From Bacillus renqingensis (GTDB lineage Bacteria; Bacillota; Bacilli; Bacillales; Cytobacillaceae), in NCBI RefSeq assembly GCF_016464375.1, contig NZ_JADDIU010000002.1, positions 310,001 to 374,000 of the forward strand: DNA of 64,000 bases, given 5' to 3'. The notes under the pieces are model-generated. The model did no database searches and was not told the DNA's origin. It saw only the letters and a program-made list of their open reading frames with translations. Shown piece after piece: positions 25,039 to 34,140 of the stretch (the first letter of the stretch is position 1; each line of letters begins with the position of its first letter). The position numbers and the translations under genes are program-made.

Positions 25039-26226
25039 ATGGCAGGAGCATTAGAAGGCATGAAAGTACTAGATTTAACAAGGGTGCTGGCGGGACCTCA
25101 CTGCACGATGATTCTTGCAGATCTTGGCGCAGATGTGATCAAAGTGGAAGCACCGGGCGGCAGTGATGAGACGCGGGCTTGGGGCCCGCCATTTCAAAAC
25201 GGTGTAAGTGCTTATTATTTGTGCGCAAACCGCAATAAGCGCAGTATCACGGTAAACCTAAAAACGGAAGAAGGCCGAGAAATCATTCGTACCCTTGTAA
25301 AAGAAGCAGATGTATTGATCCACAATTTTAAAACAGGGTCGATGGAAAAATGGCTGTTAGACTACGAAGCTTTGAAAAATATCAATCCGCAGCTCGTCTA
25401 TTGCTCCATCACCGGTTTTGGAGAAACAGGTCCATATAGGCATCTGCCAGGGTATGACTATATTATTCAAGGAATGAGCGGGTTGATGAGCATTACCGGG
25501 AGTGAAGAAAGCGGTCCAATGAAAATCGGTGTCGCCATGGTCGATATTTTAACAGGATTGTATTCTGCTATTTCTATTCAGGCAGCATTACTTGAAAGGG
25601 AAAAGTCGGGGCAAGGGCAAAAAATCGATATGTCACTCATGGACGCAGCAGTCAGCTCGCTTGCCAATGTCGCCAGCAATTATCTAATTTCAGGTACAAT
25701 TCCAAGAAGGCTTGGCAATGATCACCCTAATATCGTGCCGTATTCGAAATTCAAGGCATTAGACGGAGAACTCATTATTGCGGTGGGGAATAACCGTCAG
25801 TTTGCCACCCTTTGTAACGTGATGGGAATCCGTGAAATCGCAATCGATGAAAGGTTCCACACTAACAAGGCAAGGGTGAAAAACAAGCTGGAACTAACAA
25901 GAATTCTCGAGAACCAGCTGCAATTAAAACCTGCCCATGAGTGGCTAGAGTTATTTTCACAACATAACATTCCTTGTGGTCCGATTGCAACGATGGATCA
26001 AGTATTTGACCATCCACAGGTTCAAGCACGTGACATGGTCGTTCAAGTAGTTCACCCGGAAGCTGGGCCGGTCAAACTCGTTGGCTCTCCCATTAAATTA
26101 TCAAGAACGAAGACAAAGATTGACCGTCATCCGCCAATCGCAGGGGAACATACAATTGAAATCCTGCTGGGAGCAGGGTATTCACGAGAAACAATTGAAA
26201 AATTAAAGGAAACGAATATCATTTAA
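25039..26226 (+). CDS. family III CoA-transferase (CaiB/BaiF)
   Basis: CoA-transferase of 395 residues. LEGMKVLDLTRVLAGPHC at the N-terminus is followed by LGADVIKVEAPGGSDETR. The catalytic aspartate is in KIDMSLMDAAVSSL near residue 198. GGAGGAGG precedes the ATG at 25039. Family III enzymes move CoA between organic acids such as carnitine/crotonobetaine, formate/oxalate or glutarate/succinate. The acyl-CoA dehydrogenase 24 bases downstream suggests the transferase makes the acyl-CoA that is then oxidised or reduced, as in CaiB-CaiA or succinyl-CoA:glutarate transferase with glutaryl-CoA dehydrogenase. The substrate is not known. Confidence 0.87.
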   Translation: MAGALEGMKVLDLTRVLAGPHCTMILADLGADVIKVEAPGGSDETRAWGPPFQNGVSAYYLCANRNKRSITVNLKTEEGREIIRTLVKEADVLIHNFKTGSMEKWLLDYEALKNINPQLVYCSITGFGETGPYRHLPGYDYIIQGMSGLMSITGSEESGPMKIGVAMVDILTGLYSAISIQAALLEREKSGQGQKIDMSLMDAAVSSLANVASNYLISGTIPRRLGNDHPNIVPYSKFKALDGELIIAVGNNRQFATLCNVMGIREIAIDERFHTNKARVKNKLELTRILENQLQLKPAHEWLELFSQHNIPCGPIATMDQVFDHPQVQARDMVVQVVHPEAGPVKLVGSPIKLSRTKTKIDRHPPIAGEHTIEILLGAGYSRETIEKLKETNII

Positions 26227-26250
26227 ATTTTACTAGGAGGGGTTTGACCA

Positions 26251-27462
26251 ATGAATTTCGATTTCACAGAAGAACAAGTGATGCTAAGAAAGATGGTTAG
26301 AAGTTTTGTAGATAAGGAGATTATCCCAAACATGCGCGAGTGGGATGAACAAGGGGCGTTTGATCCGGTTATTTGGCAACGGTTAAAAGAGCTTGACCTT
26401 ATGGGTGTCTGTATCCCTGAACAATACGGTGGCAGCGGCATGGACTATAATTCCTTGGCGATTGTGTGTGAAGAGCTGGAAAGAGGCGACACAGCGTTCC
26501 GGACAGCGGTATCAGTCCATATCGGTTTAAACAGCTTGACTCTGTTGCAATGGGGAACAGAGGAGCAGAAGCAAAAGTATCTCGTGCCACAGGCAAAAGG
26601 TGAGAAAATTGCAGCTTTTGGCTTAACGGAGCCGGGTGCAGGGTCAGACGTGGCATCCTTACAAACAACGGCTGTACGAGACGGGGATGACTACATTTTA
26701 AATGGCTCTAAAACATGGATTTCTCTCTGTGACATAGCCGATCATTTTATCGTTTTTGCATATACAGACAAATCGAAAAGGCACCACGGCCTTTCCGCGT
26801 TTATCGTCGAGCGCAGCATGCCTGGTTTTTCATCAAAAGCAATTAAAGGCAAGCTAGGAATCCGTTCCGGAAATACCGGTGAGTTATTCTTTGATGGGGT
26901 AAGGGTTCCAAAGGAAAACTTACTCGGTCAAGAGGGGGAGGGATTCAAAATTGCGATGGCTGCACTTGATAACGGACGATTTACGGTTGCTGCCGGGGCA
27001 GTAGGTCTGATCATGGCAAGCCTTGAGGAAAGCGTAAAGTATTGTCACGAACGGAAAACATTTGGAAAAGAAATCGGCAAACACCAGCTTGTGCAGCAAA
27101 TGATTGCCAACATGGAGGCAGGACTGCAAATGAGCCGTCTGTTAGTGTATCGAGTCGGTGAGTTGAAAAACAAAGGGGTCCGCAACACGAGAGAAACATC
27201 TCTCGCCAAATGGCAGGCCTGCGATTTTGCCAATAAAGCGGCGGACGATGCGGTGCAAATTCACGGGGCCTATGGCTATTCCAGCGAATACCCGGTTGAG
27301 CGTTTCTTAAGAAACTCGAAAGCACCGGTTATTTATGAAGGAACAAGAGAAATCCATACGATCATGCAAGCGGAATATGTTTTAGGCTACCGTGAGGATA
27401 AACCATTAAACAAAATACTGCCGGCCTGGCCATTTGAAAAAGAAATGGTAAAAAATAATTAA
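26251..27462 (+). CDS. acyl-CoA dehydrogenase (CaiA-like)
   Basis: Flavoprotein of 403 residues. It has FGLTEPGAGSDVASLQT near residue 126, DDAVQIHGAYGYSSEYPVER near residue 330 and the catalytic glutamate in VIYEGTREIHTIMQ near residue 365. It differs clearly from the butyryl-type enzyme at 2853-4001, with EGTREIHTIMQAEYVLGYR rather than [17 protein letters not shown] precedes the ATG. Pairing with the CaiB-type transferase suggests one short catabolic operon. Confidence 0.9.
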   Translation: MNFDFTEEQVMLRKMVRSFVDKEIIPNMREWDEQGAFDPVIWQRLKELDLMGVCIPEQYGGSGMDYNSLAIVCEELERGDTAFRTAVSVHIGLNSLTLLQWGTEEQKQKYLVPQAKGEKIAAFGLTEPGAGSDVASLQTTAVRDGDDYILNGSKTWISLCDIADHFIVFAYTDKSKRHHGLSAFIVERSMPGFSSKAIKGKLGIRSGNTGELFFDGVRVPKENLLGQEGEGFKIAMAALDNGRFTVAAGAVGLIMASLEESVKYCHERKTFGKEIGKHQLVQQMIANMEAGLQMSRLLVYRVGELKNKGVRNTRETSLAKWQACDFANKAADDAVQIHGAYGYSSEYPVERFLRNSKAPVIYEGTREIHTIMQAEYVLGYREDKPLNKILPAWPFEKEMVKNN

Positions 27463-27525
27463 AGAAATTTTAAAACTTTTGTTCGAAAAGTTGGTTTCGA
27501 GGATAATTTATAAGAGTTTAAGAAA

Positions 27526-27571
27526 AGGATGGTTCATTCGTGCAACGAGCATAGCGGACCATTCTTTTTTT
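27526..27571 (+). terminator. terminator of the CaiB-type/acyl-CoA dehydrogenase operon
   Basis: GATGGTTC and GGACCATTC pair around a GC-containing loop, followed by seven T's. Confidence 0.7.
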
Positions 27572-27702
27572 GTAAATTGAAGATCCTTTAGCTGCAACGG
27601 CAAAAAGGTATACTTTTCCAAAGGGAGAGAGGCGCCATTGCCCGAAGCGGTAAGAGACGCCATCTCGGTTAATCCAGACAGGTTGCATGGATCGAAATTG
27701 TG

Positions 27703-28011
27703 TTACTGGCTAAGAGATTCGTATTGTTTATATAAATCCTTTAATGCCGCAATCAATGCATGATTGGCCTTTCCTAAATAGCCCTTTTTTAACTCATCAA
27801 GAGGTGCTTCAATGCCATTTCGTAAGCTATGCCCTTTTAAAAGCCTGGTGATATAATCTCGACCATGTTCAGTAGCCAATGTACAGGATGCATCTACAAT
27901 GACTCCATAATGCTTATCAATTTCAGCCGTGATCGTCAGTGTTTCATAGACACTTCTGGCGGCCATTCCCGTTGGCAGCTTCGCATGACCGGCAATAAAA
28001 ATGGTATTCAT
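27703..28011 (-). CDS. DUF3870 domain protein
   Basis: A 102-residue protein matching the DUF3870 family over its whole length: IFIAGHAKLPTGMAARSVYE at the N-terminus, VIVDASCTLATEHGRDYI near residue 37 and GYLGKANHALIAALKDLYKQY at the C-terminus. A GGAGAGTGATGGG ribosome site precedes the ATG. Function is unknown. Members often sit near acyl-CoA or amino-acid catabolic genes in Firmicutes, as here beside the CaiB/acyl-CoA dehydrogenase pair, which it faces convergently. Confidence 0.85.
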   Translation of the reverse strand: MNTIFIAGHAKLPTGMAARSVYETLTITAEIDKHYGVIVDASCTLATEHGRDYITRLLKGHSLRNGIEAPLDELKKGYLGKANHALIAALKDLYKQYESLSQ

Positions 28012-28370
28012 CCCATCACTCTCCTAAATTAAGACTCTATTTTTAGAATAATATAACTAGTAGAAAATAGTAAGAGAAAAGTTGTGAAGCTGCCACCAAA
28101 CTCACTTTTATAATGAAAACGATTCTAAATTACAATCGATTCATTTCCAGTTAAAGGGAGGCAGAAGGTTGTCTCGATTTGTTTTTTCTAGAGTAACCTA
28201 CTATTTCATCTGATACGAAAATCAAATTATTTATCATAATCCTTTTTCAAATAAAATGCTAATGAATAGCACGTTCTTTACGAAATATCGAATTCTTTTT
28301 GAACATTTAGTGACATATCTTCCGAATGGGTGTCTTTTCATCTAGATTGGTATTAAGATAGTAAATAAAG
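28012..28370. other. intergenic stretch between DUF3870 and qoxA
   Basis: No supported gene. A GGGAGG site followed by a 14-codon TTG ORF (from 28169) is present but looks accidental. Promoters for both flanking divergent genes must lie here; I see no clear -35/-10 pair. Confidence 0.45.
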
Positions 28371-28388
28371 TTGTGATTTAAATCACAA
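28371..28388. promoter_or_regulatory. FNR- or Rex-type operator upstream of qoxA
   Basis: The perfect 18-bp palindrome TTGTGATTTAAATCACAA fits the Bacillus FNR consensus TGTGA-N6-TCACA with the central TA. It differs from the Rex consensus (TTGTGAANNNNTTCACAA) only at its seventh and twelfth bases. It lies 57 bases before the qoxA start, where redox control of a terminal oxidase is expected. The sequence cannot decide between FNR and Rex. Confidence 0.7.
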
Positions 28389-28444
28389 AATAAAAAGATG
28401 TTTCAAATATGGAAATGTTTAAGAATACGGAAAGGGGTACTAAT

Positions 28445-29356
28445 ATGAAAGTAAAATCGGCTTTATTAATGCTTGTTTTCACTATTGTTACAGTGCTTAC
28501 AGGTTGTGAGCCGCTCATGGTGCTCGATCCTAAAGGACCTCAAGCCAATAGGCAAGCCCATGATATTATGCTATCCATTGGAATTATGTCCTTTATTGTA
28601 ATTGTTGTTTTTGCTATATTGATATATGTTTTAATTAAGTATCGCGCCTCAAAAGCAAGCCCGGACTATGAGCCACCTCATATTGAAGGGAATAAATGGG
28701 TAGAGATGATCTGTGTTGGAATACCGATCATAATTGTTGCGTACTTTTCATTTGTATCAGTTCAAAGTAACTATATTGTGGAAGCAAAACCACAAGTATA
28801 CAAGGATAAAGAGCCGTTGGTTATTTATGCTTCATCATCTGACTGGAAATGGCATTTTAGTTACCCGGAAGAAAATATTGAAACGGTGAACTATTTGTAT
28901 ATTCCAACAAATCGACCGATTGAATTTAAACTTTATTCATACGGGCCGATTACAAGCTTCTGGATTCCACAGCTTGGCGGTCAAAAATATGCCATGTCCG
29001 ATATGGTGACGACATTGCATTTAGCGGCTGATAAACCCGGTGAAATGATGGGCCGTAACGCCAACTTCAGCGGAAAAGGATTTGCTGAAAATATGTTCAA
29101 TGTCACAGCTACGACTGAAAAAGATTTTGATAAATGGGTTAAAGACGTGAAGAAAACGGCAAAGCCTCTGACAGAGAAAAAATTTAATGAGTTATTAAAA
29201 CCAGGTCATCTTGGACAAATGACCTTCACTGGTACTCATTTAGGGTTTAGTCCAGCTCCTGAACATCATCATAGTGGATCTAGTAAACACGAAGAAGGAC
29301 ATACTGGAAATTCACAAATGGATATGGATATGTCAGAGCACCAAAATCATAAGTAA
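28445..29356 (+). CDS. qoxA: cytochrome aa3/bo-type quinol oxidase subunit II
   Basis: Lipoprotein subunit of the haem-copper quinol oxidase, 303 residues. The signal peptide ends in the lipobox VLTGC near residue 20. A second membrane helix (residues about 40-62) and a third (78-100) precede the extracellular cupredoxin domain. The CuA-binding Cys and His ligands of cytochrome c oxidases are absent, which marks it as a quinol oxidase. The C-terminal tail is rich in His, Met and acidic residues (PEHHHSGSSKHEEGH, MDMDMSEHQNHK) and may bind copper. The start at 28445 follows AAAGGGG; an upstream in-frame ATG at 28409 is rejected because it lacks a signal-peptide fit. Confidence 0.93.
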   Translation: MKVKSALLMLVFTIVTVLTGCEPLMVLDPKGPQANRQAHDIMLSIGIMSFIVIVVFAILIYVLIKYRASKASPDYEPPHIEGNKWVEMICVGIPIIIVAYFSFVSVQSNYIVEAKPQVYKDKEPLVIYASSSDWKWHFSYPEENIETVNYLYIPTNRPIEFKLYSYGPITSFWIPQLGGQKYAMSDMVTTLHLAADKPGEMMGRNANFSGKGFAENMFNVTATTEKDFDKWVKDVKKTAKPLTEKKFNELLKPGHLGQMTFTGTHLGFSPAPEHHHSGSSKHEEGHTGNSQMDMDMSEHQNHK

Positions 29357-29423
29357 ATATTTTAGTGATGAATGAAATGAACGGTTGATAAATTGTAATT
29401 TTTCGAAAGGAGTTAATAGTAGG

Positions 29424-31370
29424 ATGGAGTTCTTTCAACGATTTGCCATACCTAATCCAAGTCTTGCCATCTATGCATCGATGGTTGCAATTGGCTTGAC
29501 AGTGATCGCCATTATTGCAGGCCTGACCTATTTTAAAAAATGGGGCTATTTATGGCGTGAATGGTTAACGACGGTTGACCATAAGCGAATTGGTATTATG
29601 TATTTAATCTCTGCCTTGATTATGTTATTCCGGGGCGGAGTGGACGCGATCATGATGCGTGCCCAGCTTGCTGTACCTGATAATAAGTTACTTGATGCCC
29701 AGCATTATAATGAAATTTTCACAACACACGGGGTTGTCATGGTTATGTTTATGGCCATGCCATTCATCTTTGCCTTTATGAACTATGTGGTACCATTACA
29801 AATTGGTGCACGTGATGTGGCATTCCCTAGATTAAATGCATTAAGCTTTTGGCTATTCTTCTTTGGAGCCATGCTGTTTAATCTTTCGTTTGTCATCGGG
29901 GGTTCACCTGATGCAGGCTGGACATCATATTTCCCGCTTGCAGGGAACGACTTCAGTGAATCGGTCGGAACAAACTATTATATGCTCGCGATACAAATAT
30001 CGGGTCTTGGCTCGCTGATGACCGGTATTAACATGATTACAACCATTATTAAAATGAGAGCTCCTGGAATGACTCTCATGAAAATGCCAATGTTCACCTG
30101 GGCTACTTTAGTTACGAACCTTATCATGGTTACGGTTTTCCCAGTGTTAACAGTGGCACTTGCAATGGGAACGATGGATAGATTATTCGGAACCCACTTC
30201 TTCGCCACAACAAACGGCGGAATGGATATGCTCTGGGCCAATCTTTTCTGGGTTTGGGGACATCCTGAAGTGTATATCTTGATATTGCCTGCATTTGGAA
30301 TATACAGTGAAATCATTTCAACATTTGCCGGACGTAACCTTTATGGCTACAAATCAATGGTTGCATCTATGGTGGTCATCTCAGCTCTTTCTTGTATGGT
30401 TTGGGCGCACCATTTCTTTACAATGGGCCAAGGGGCACTTTCCAACAGCTTCTTTTCCATTACAACGATGATGATTTCTGTACCAACAGGGGTTAAGATT
30501 TTTAACTGGTTATTTACATTATGGAAAGGGAAGATTCGGTTTACCGTTCCAATGCTATACTCTATTGGTTTTATTCCGCTCTTTGTAATCGGCGGGGTAA
30601 CAGGGGTGATGCTGGCGATGTCGGCTGCGGATTACCAATACCATAACACCATGTTCTTAGTCGCACACTTCCATAATACGATTATCCCTGGTGTTGTCTT
30701 TGCGATGCTTGCCGGCCTTACGTTCTATTGGCCAAAAATGTTTGGTTTTATGTTAAATGAAAGAATTGGGAAATGGGCATTCTGGTTTCTTTCCATCGGA
30801 TTTTGCTTAGCATTCTTCCCAATGTATATCACTGGTTTAGATGGTCAGGCACGGCGGATGTACACCTATTCTGAAGCAACAGGTTTTGGGCCGTTAAATA
30901 TGGTTTCCTTTGTTGGTGCTGGTGTTATGGCAATCGCCTTCGCTTTGATTGTTTACAACGTTTATTACAGCGTTCGTTATTCACCAAGAAACATTGGGGC
31001 AGATCCATGGGATGCACGTTCACTTGAATGGGCTACACATACTCCTGTACCGGAATATAACTTTGCCATAGAACCACAAGTTGCTTCAAGTCAAGCATTC
31101 TGGGATTCTAAGAAAAAAGGTCATGAGCTGTTCCCGGGTAAATTGGAAAAAATCCATATGCCCAATAACAGCGGAGTTCCATTTATCATGAGCGCCATCT
31201 TCTTTGTATGGGGATTTTCGATGGTATTCTCACTTTGGATTCCGGCGATTATTTCAGTCATTGCCATCTTTGCCTGTATGGCTCATCGCTCCTTTGAAAA
31301 AGATCATGGCCATTATATTTCTGTTAAAGAAATTGAAGAAACGGAAACAAAATTGCGAGGTGCTAACTAA
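29424..31370 (+). CDS. qoxB: quinol oxidase subunit I
   Basis: Catalytic haem-copper subunit, 648 residues with about 14-15 membrane helices. The haem ligand His is in [11 protein letters not shown]. The CuB site has [15 protein letters not shown] with the His-Tyr cross-link pair, followed by AHHFFTMG. The two haem ligands are in [10 protein letters not shown]. The start at 29424 follows AAAGGAG. It reduces oxygen to water with quinol electrons and pumps protons. It overlaps qoxC by one base. Confidence 0.95.
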   Translation: MEFFQRFAIPNPSLAIYASMVAIGLTVIAIIAGLTYFKKWGYLWREWLTTVDHKRIGIMYLISALIMLFRGGVDAIMMRAQLAVPDNKLLDAQHYNEIFTTHGVVMVMFMAMPFIFAFMNYVVPLQIGARDVAFPRLNALSFWLFFFGAMLFNLSFVIGGSPDAGWTSYFPLAGNDFSESVGTNYYMLAIQISGLGSLMTGINMITTIIKMRAPGMTLMKMPMFTWATLVTNLIMVTVFPVLTVALAMGTMDRLFGTHFFATTNGGMDMLWANLFWVWGHPEVYILILPAFGIYSEIISTFAGRNLYGYKSMVASMVVISALSCMVWAHHFFTMGQGALSNSFFSITTMMISVPTGVKIFNWLFTLWKGKIRFTVPMLYSIGFIPLFVIGGVTGVMLAMSAADYQYHNTMFLVAHFHNTIIPGVVFAMLAGLTFYWPKMFGFMLNERIGKWAFWFLSIGFCLAFFPMYITGLDGQARRMYTYSEATGFGPLNMVSFVGAGVMAIAFALIVYNVYYSVRYSPRNIGADPWDARSLEWATHTPVPEYNFAIEPQVASSQAFWDSKKKGHELFPGKLEKIHMPNNSGVPFIMSAIFFVWGFSMVFSLWIPAIISVIAIFACMAHRSFEKDHGHYISVKEIEETETKLRGAN

Positions 31371-31966
31371 TGAAAATCGATCACTCGCTGCCATTAGAAT
31401 ACAGTACAAAACAAAACGGGTTGAATATTTTTGGCTTTTGGGTTTTCCTTGCAGCTGAAATTATGCTGTTTGCGACACTTTTCACTTCCTATTTTACGTT
31501 GGAGCATAGAGTGGGAAGCGGTCCAAGCGGCGCTGAAATATTTGAAATTACTCCTGTTTTAATTGAAACACTTGTTTTATTAACTAGTAGTTTTACGATT
31601 GGACTGGGAGTACATGCCATGCGCATTGGGAACAAGAAAGCAATGATGACCTTTTTTATGGTGACATTGCTGTTAGGTTTAACGTTCCTAGGTTTTGAAA
31701 TCTTTGAATTTGTCCATTATGTCCATATCGGAGCGGGATTGCAGGTAAGTGCCTTTACTGCGATTCTGTTAACGACATTAGGAACACATGGAGCGCACGT
31801 TACATTTGGATTATTCTGGGGAACCGCTATCCTTTTACAGTTGAAAAAACGCGGGCTTACGCCGGAAACAGCGAATAAATCATTTATCTTCTCCCTTTAT
31901 TGGCATTTCTTAGATGTCGTTTGGATTTTCATCTTCAGCTTCATCTATTTGAAAGGAATGATGTAA
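31370..31966 (+). CDS. qoxC: quinol oxidase subunit III
   Basis: Integral membrane subunit of 198 residues with about five helices. NIFGFWVFLAAEIMLFATLF near the N-terminus and HFLDVVWIFIFSFIYLKG at the end are typical of subunit III. The stop of qoxB and the start of qoxC share a base (TAATG), indicating coupling. It stabilises subunit I. Confidence 0.94.
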   Translation: MKIDHSLPLEYSTKQNGLNIFGFWVFLAAEIMLFATLFTSYFTLEHRVGSGPSGAEIFEITPVLIETLVLLTSSFTIGLGVHAMRIGNKKAMMTFFMVTLLLGLTFLGFEIFEFVHYVHIGAGLQVSAFTAILLTTLGTHGAHVTFGLFWGTAILLQLKKRGLTPETANKSFIFSLYWHFLDVVWIFIFSFIYLKGMM

Positions 31967-31967
31967 A

Positions 31968-32249
31968 ATGGGCGAATTATTTCCGCGAAAACAAGTAATG
32001 GGCTTTGTCTTTTCCTTAATTTTAACGGCAGCTGCCCTTACCGTTTATTTCCTTCACTTGTCATTCGCTCAAGGTATGGCAGTGCTGGTTATTACCGCGT
32101 TTGTTCAAGCGCTGTTACAGCTTGTTGTGTTCATGCATGCCGGTGAAACAGAAGATAAATGGATTATTTACGGTAAAGTGTATTTTATGATTGGCGTAGC
32201 ACTGATTACCGTTTTTGGTACATTACTCATTTTTCTTTGGGATATGTAA
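31968..32249 (+). CDS. qoxD: quinol oxidase subunit IV
   Basis: Small membrane protein of 93 residues with three helices. It contains the family segment FVQALLQLVVFMHAGE near residue 44. It starts two bases after qoxC and is the last gene of the oxidase operon, followed by a terminator. Confidence 0.93.
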   Translation: MGELFPRKQVMGFVFSLILTAAALTVYFLHLSFAQGMAVLVITAFVQALLQLVVFMHAGETEDKWIIYGKVYFMIGVALITVFGTLLIFLWDM

Positions 32250-32257
32250 GCAAGATA

Positions 32258-32295
32258 AAGAAGAGAGGACCACAATATTGTGATCTTCTCTTTCT
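32258..32295 (+). terminator. terminator of qoxABCD
   Basis: AAGAGAGGACCACAA pairs with TTGTGATCTTCTCTT with two mismatches around a short loop, followed by TCT. It reaches the end of the convergent small gene and may serve both. Confidence 0.75.
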
Positions 32296-32296
32296 A

Positions 32297-32563
32297 TTAT
32301 CTTTTTACTAAATATAATCCATTCCTAGGTTTAATCGGTGTAAATTCAATTCCCTTATCCGTGTTTTCTACCATCTCCTCTGTAGCGATAAAAAACATTC
32401 CCATCAAAAAAAACATAACTGCCCCTACAATGGTGCCGACACCGATACCGATTACTGGGATAAAATCGCTTACAATTCCATATAAAAAAATCATTATACC
32501 CGATAGTAATGTCAAACTGCCAGCCCATTTGGTTGCCTTTAATATTTTCATCCGTGAATTCAT
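32297..32563 (-). CDS. small membrane protein of unknown function
   Basis: An 88-residue protein with two hydrophobic segments (residues about 13-33 and 36-60) and a charged C-terminal tail ending LYLVKR. AGGAGG precedes the ATG and a good sigma-A type promoter lies upstream (32599-32627), so expression is credible. It is convergent with qoxD. I do not recognise a family. Confidence 0.65.
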   Translation of the reverse strand: MNSRMKILKATKWAGSLTLLSGIMIFLYGIVSDFIPVIGIGVGTIVGAVMFFLMGMFFIATEEMVENTDKGIEFTPIKPRNGLYLVKR

Positions 32564-32598
32564 GATAACGACCTCCTCTAAATCCCCCTTATACTATT

Positions 32599-32627
32599 AT
32601 TATTCACTTTGTTCACAAAATTGTCAA
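32599..32627 (-). promoter_or_regulatory. predicted sigma-A promoter of the small membrane protein gene
   Basis: On the - strand TTGACA is followed after 17 bases by AATAAT. The -35 lies in one of two copies of a 16-bp direct repeat (TTCACAAAATTGTCAA on the + strand at 32612-32627 and 32635-32650, 23-bp period), which could be a repressor site. Confidence 0.5.
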
Positions 32628-32750
32628 AACTTTATTCACAAAATTGTCAATAATTAATTGCATTTATGTGGCCAAAATGTGGTATGGAAGGACATTATGA
32701 TCGGAACAGCCAGCTATTTTACCAAGGAGGAGTTCGTTTGAAAAACTAAC

Positions 32751-32792
32751 AAAAAAATGTGCATCGTGTAATATAAAAAAGACAAGATGCAC
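32751..32792 (-). terminator. terminator of the ZIP transporter gene
   Basis: On the - strand GTGCATC pairs with GATGCAC across a long loop, followed by A and seven T's. Confidence 0.6.
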
Positions 32793-32829
32793 TCTAAAGG
32801 TTTTAAAGATGTTTTTTTATTTAGGACTG

Positions 32830-33645
32830 TCACCCAAGCGCAACGTCCAATATCATCATAATGGTAAATCCGATTAACAAACTCATCGAAGCGAGGTCTT
32901 TGTTTCCCTCTTCATGTGACCCAGGAATAACTTCTTCTGCCACCACAAATATCATCGCACCAGCAGCAAAACTAAGTGCATACGGGAGAAGTGGTTCGAT
33001 AAAGGATACTGCTATAAAACCAATAATGGCTGAAATTGGTTCAACCATGCCTGAAAATTGGCCATACATGAAACTTTTTCTTCTGGACATTCCTTCTCTT
33101 CGGAGTGGCATGGATACCGCTAACCCTTCTGGAAAGTTTTGAATCCCCATCCCAATTGCCAATGCAATCGCACCGGTTAAAGTGGCTGATGAACTTCCAG
33201 ACGCTACAGCACCAAAGGCAACACCAACTGCTAACCCTTCAGGTATGTTATGTAAGGTGATCGCAAGTACTAATAAAGTACTACGCTTTTTCTTCTTCGG
33301 TTGATATCCTTCCGCTTTTTCAATCGATGCATTCGGATGAAGGTGTGGAATTACCTTGTCAATTCCCCACAAAAAGATTCCTCCAAACATAAATCCTAAT
33401 GCAGCAGGCACCCAAGCGGCAATACTACTTCCTTCTGCCATTTCAATTGCTGGTGCGAGTAACGACCAAAAGCTAGCGGCAATCATAACTCCTCCAGCGA
33501 ACCCAAGCATCGAATCAAGTAATTTTTGGTTTAATGTTTTCGTTGTAAATACAAGTGCGGCTCCAAGGGCAGTCATTCCCCAGGTATATAATGTTGCAAG
33601 TATTGTTTGGTACAAAGGATCAATCGATTGAAAATATTCAAGCAC
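32830..33645 (-). CDS. ZIP family divalent metal transporter (ZupT/GufA type)
   Basis: Membrane transporter of 271 residues with about eight helices that brings zinc or other divalent metals into the cytoplasm. The metal-site helices carry HNIPEGLAVGVAFG near residue 134 and QNFPEGLAVSMPLR near residue 168. The variable loop has HLHPN. An intact set of metal ligands (His, Asn, Glu) is visible. Single-gene unit with its own terminator; no Zur box recognised upstream. Confidence 0.88.
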   Translation of the reverse strand: MLEYFQSIDPLYQTILATLYTWGMTALGAALVFTTKTLNQKLLDSMLGFAGGVMIAASFWSLLAPAIEMAEGSSIAAWVPAALGFMFGGIFLWGIDKVIPHLHPNASIEKAEGYQPKKKKRSTLLVLAITLHNIPEGLAVGVAFGAVASGSSSATLTGAIALAIGMGIQNFPEGLAVSMPLRREGMSRRKSFMYGQFSGMVEPISAIIGFIAVSFIEPLLPYALSFAAGAMIFVVAEEVIPGSHEEGNKDLASMSLLIGFTIMMILDVALG

Positions 33646-33706
33646 AAATTATCACCCATTCTTTAATCTGCTTAAGCCTGTTTTATTATCTATTTCCTTA
33701 TGAAGA

Positions 33707-34023
33707 ATGTCAATTCATGATAATGTAATCAACTGTATTCGTAATTATTATGTAAAAAAGGAACTCCCGGCATTGTATCACGAGGTACATCGTAATACAA
33801 TATTGTATGAGTTGTATAAATACAATCTAGAGTCAAAGGAAGAAAAACAGCTAACCCATTTCGGGAAAATGTCGGTCACCCGGTTGTGAGTTCCGATGGC
33901 GAAACGATTTACTTTATGATGGACAAAAACTTTGCAAAGGGTGACCCCGAGTACCATTTGTACAAAATGGGTATCGATGGGAAGCAGGCTCGGGAAATTG
34001 TGCTTCCGAACACTGGAGATTAA
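33707..34023 (+). pseudogene. frameshifted fragment of a TolB-like/PD40 beta-propeller protein
   Basis: Two frames are needed. The first reads LYELYKYNLESKEEKQLTHF and ends in a stop near 33889. After a shift near 33880 the next frame reads HPVVSSDGETIYFMMDKN and LYKMGIDGKQAREIVLPN before a TAA at 34021. The pattern of short beta-strands with SSDG and L-YKM--DG is that of TolB/PD40 repeats. Only about 100 codons of the C-terminal part remain, so it is a dead fragment. Confidence 0.65.
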
Positions 34024-34140
34024 GGGAAAGATCTCCTTCAGTTTCACTTGGTAACTGGTGAATTGGAAGCAGGATTGATACAATTATTATAGAATTATAT
34101 AAGATTCAAATAAATCCCGTATATTAAGGAGACCGGACAA

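Noticed and set aside
28169-28213. 14-codon ORF after GGGAGG before qoxA
   Set aside because: Short, no conservation evidence, no link to qoxA; most likely chance.
32730-32749. AGGAGGAG with a TTG a few bases on, between two - strand genes
   Set aside because: The frame closes after two codons, so nothing is encoded.
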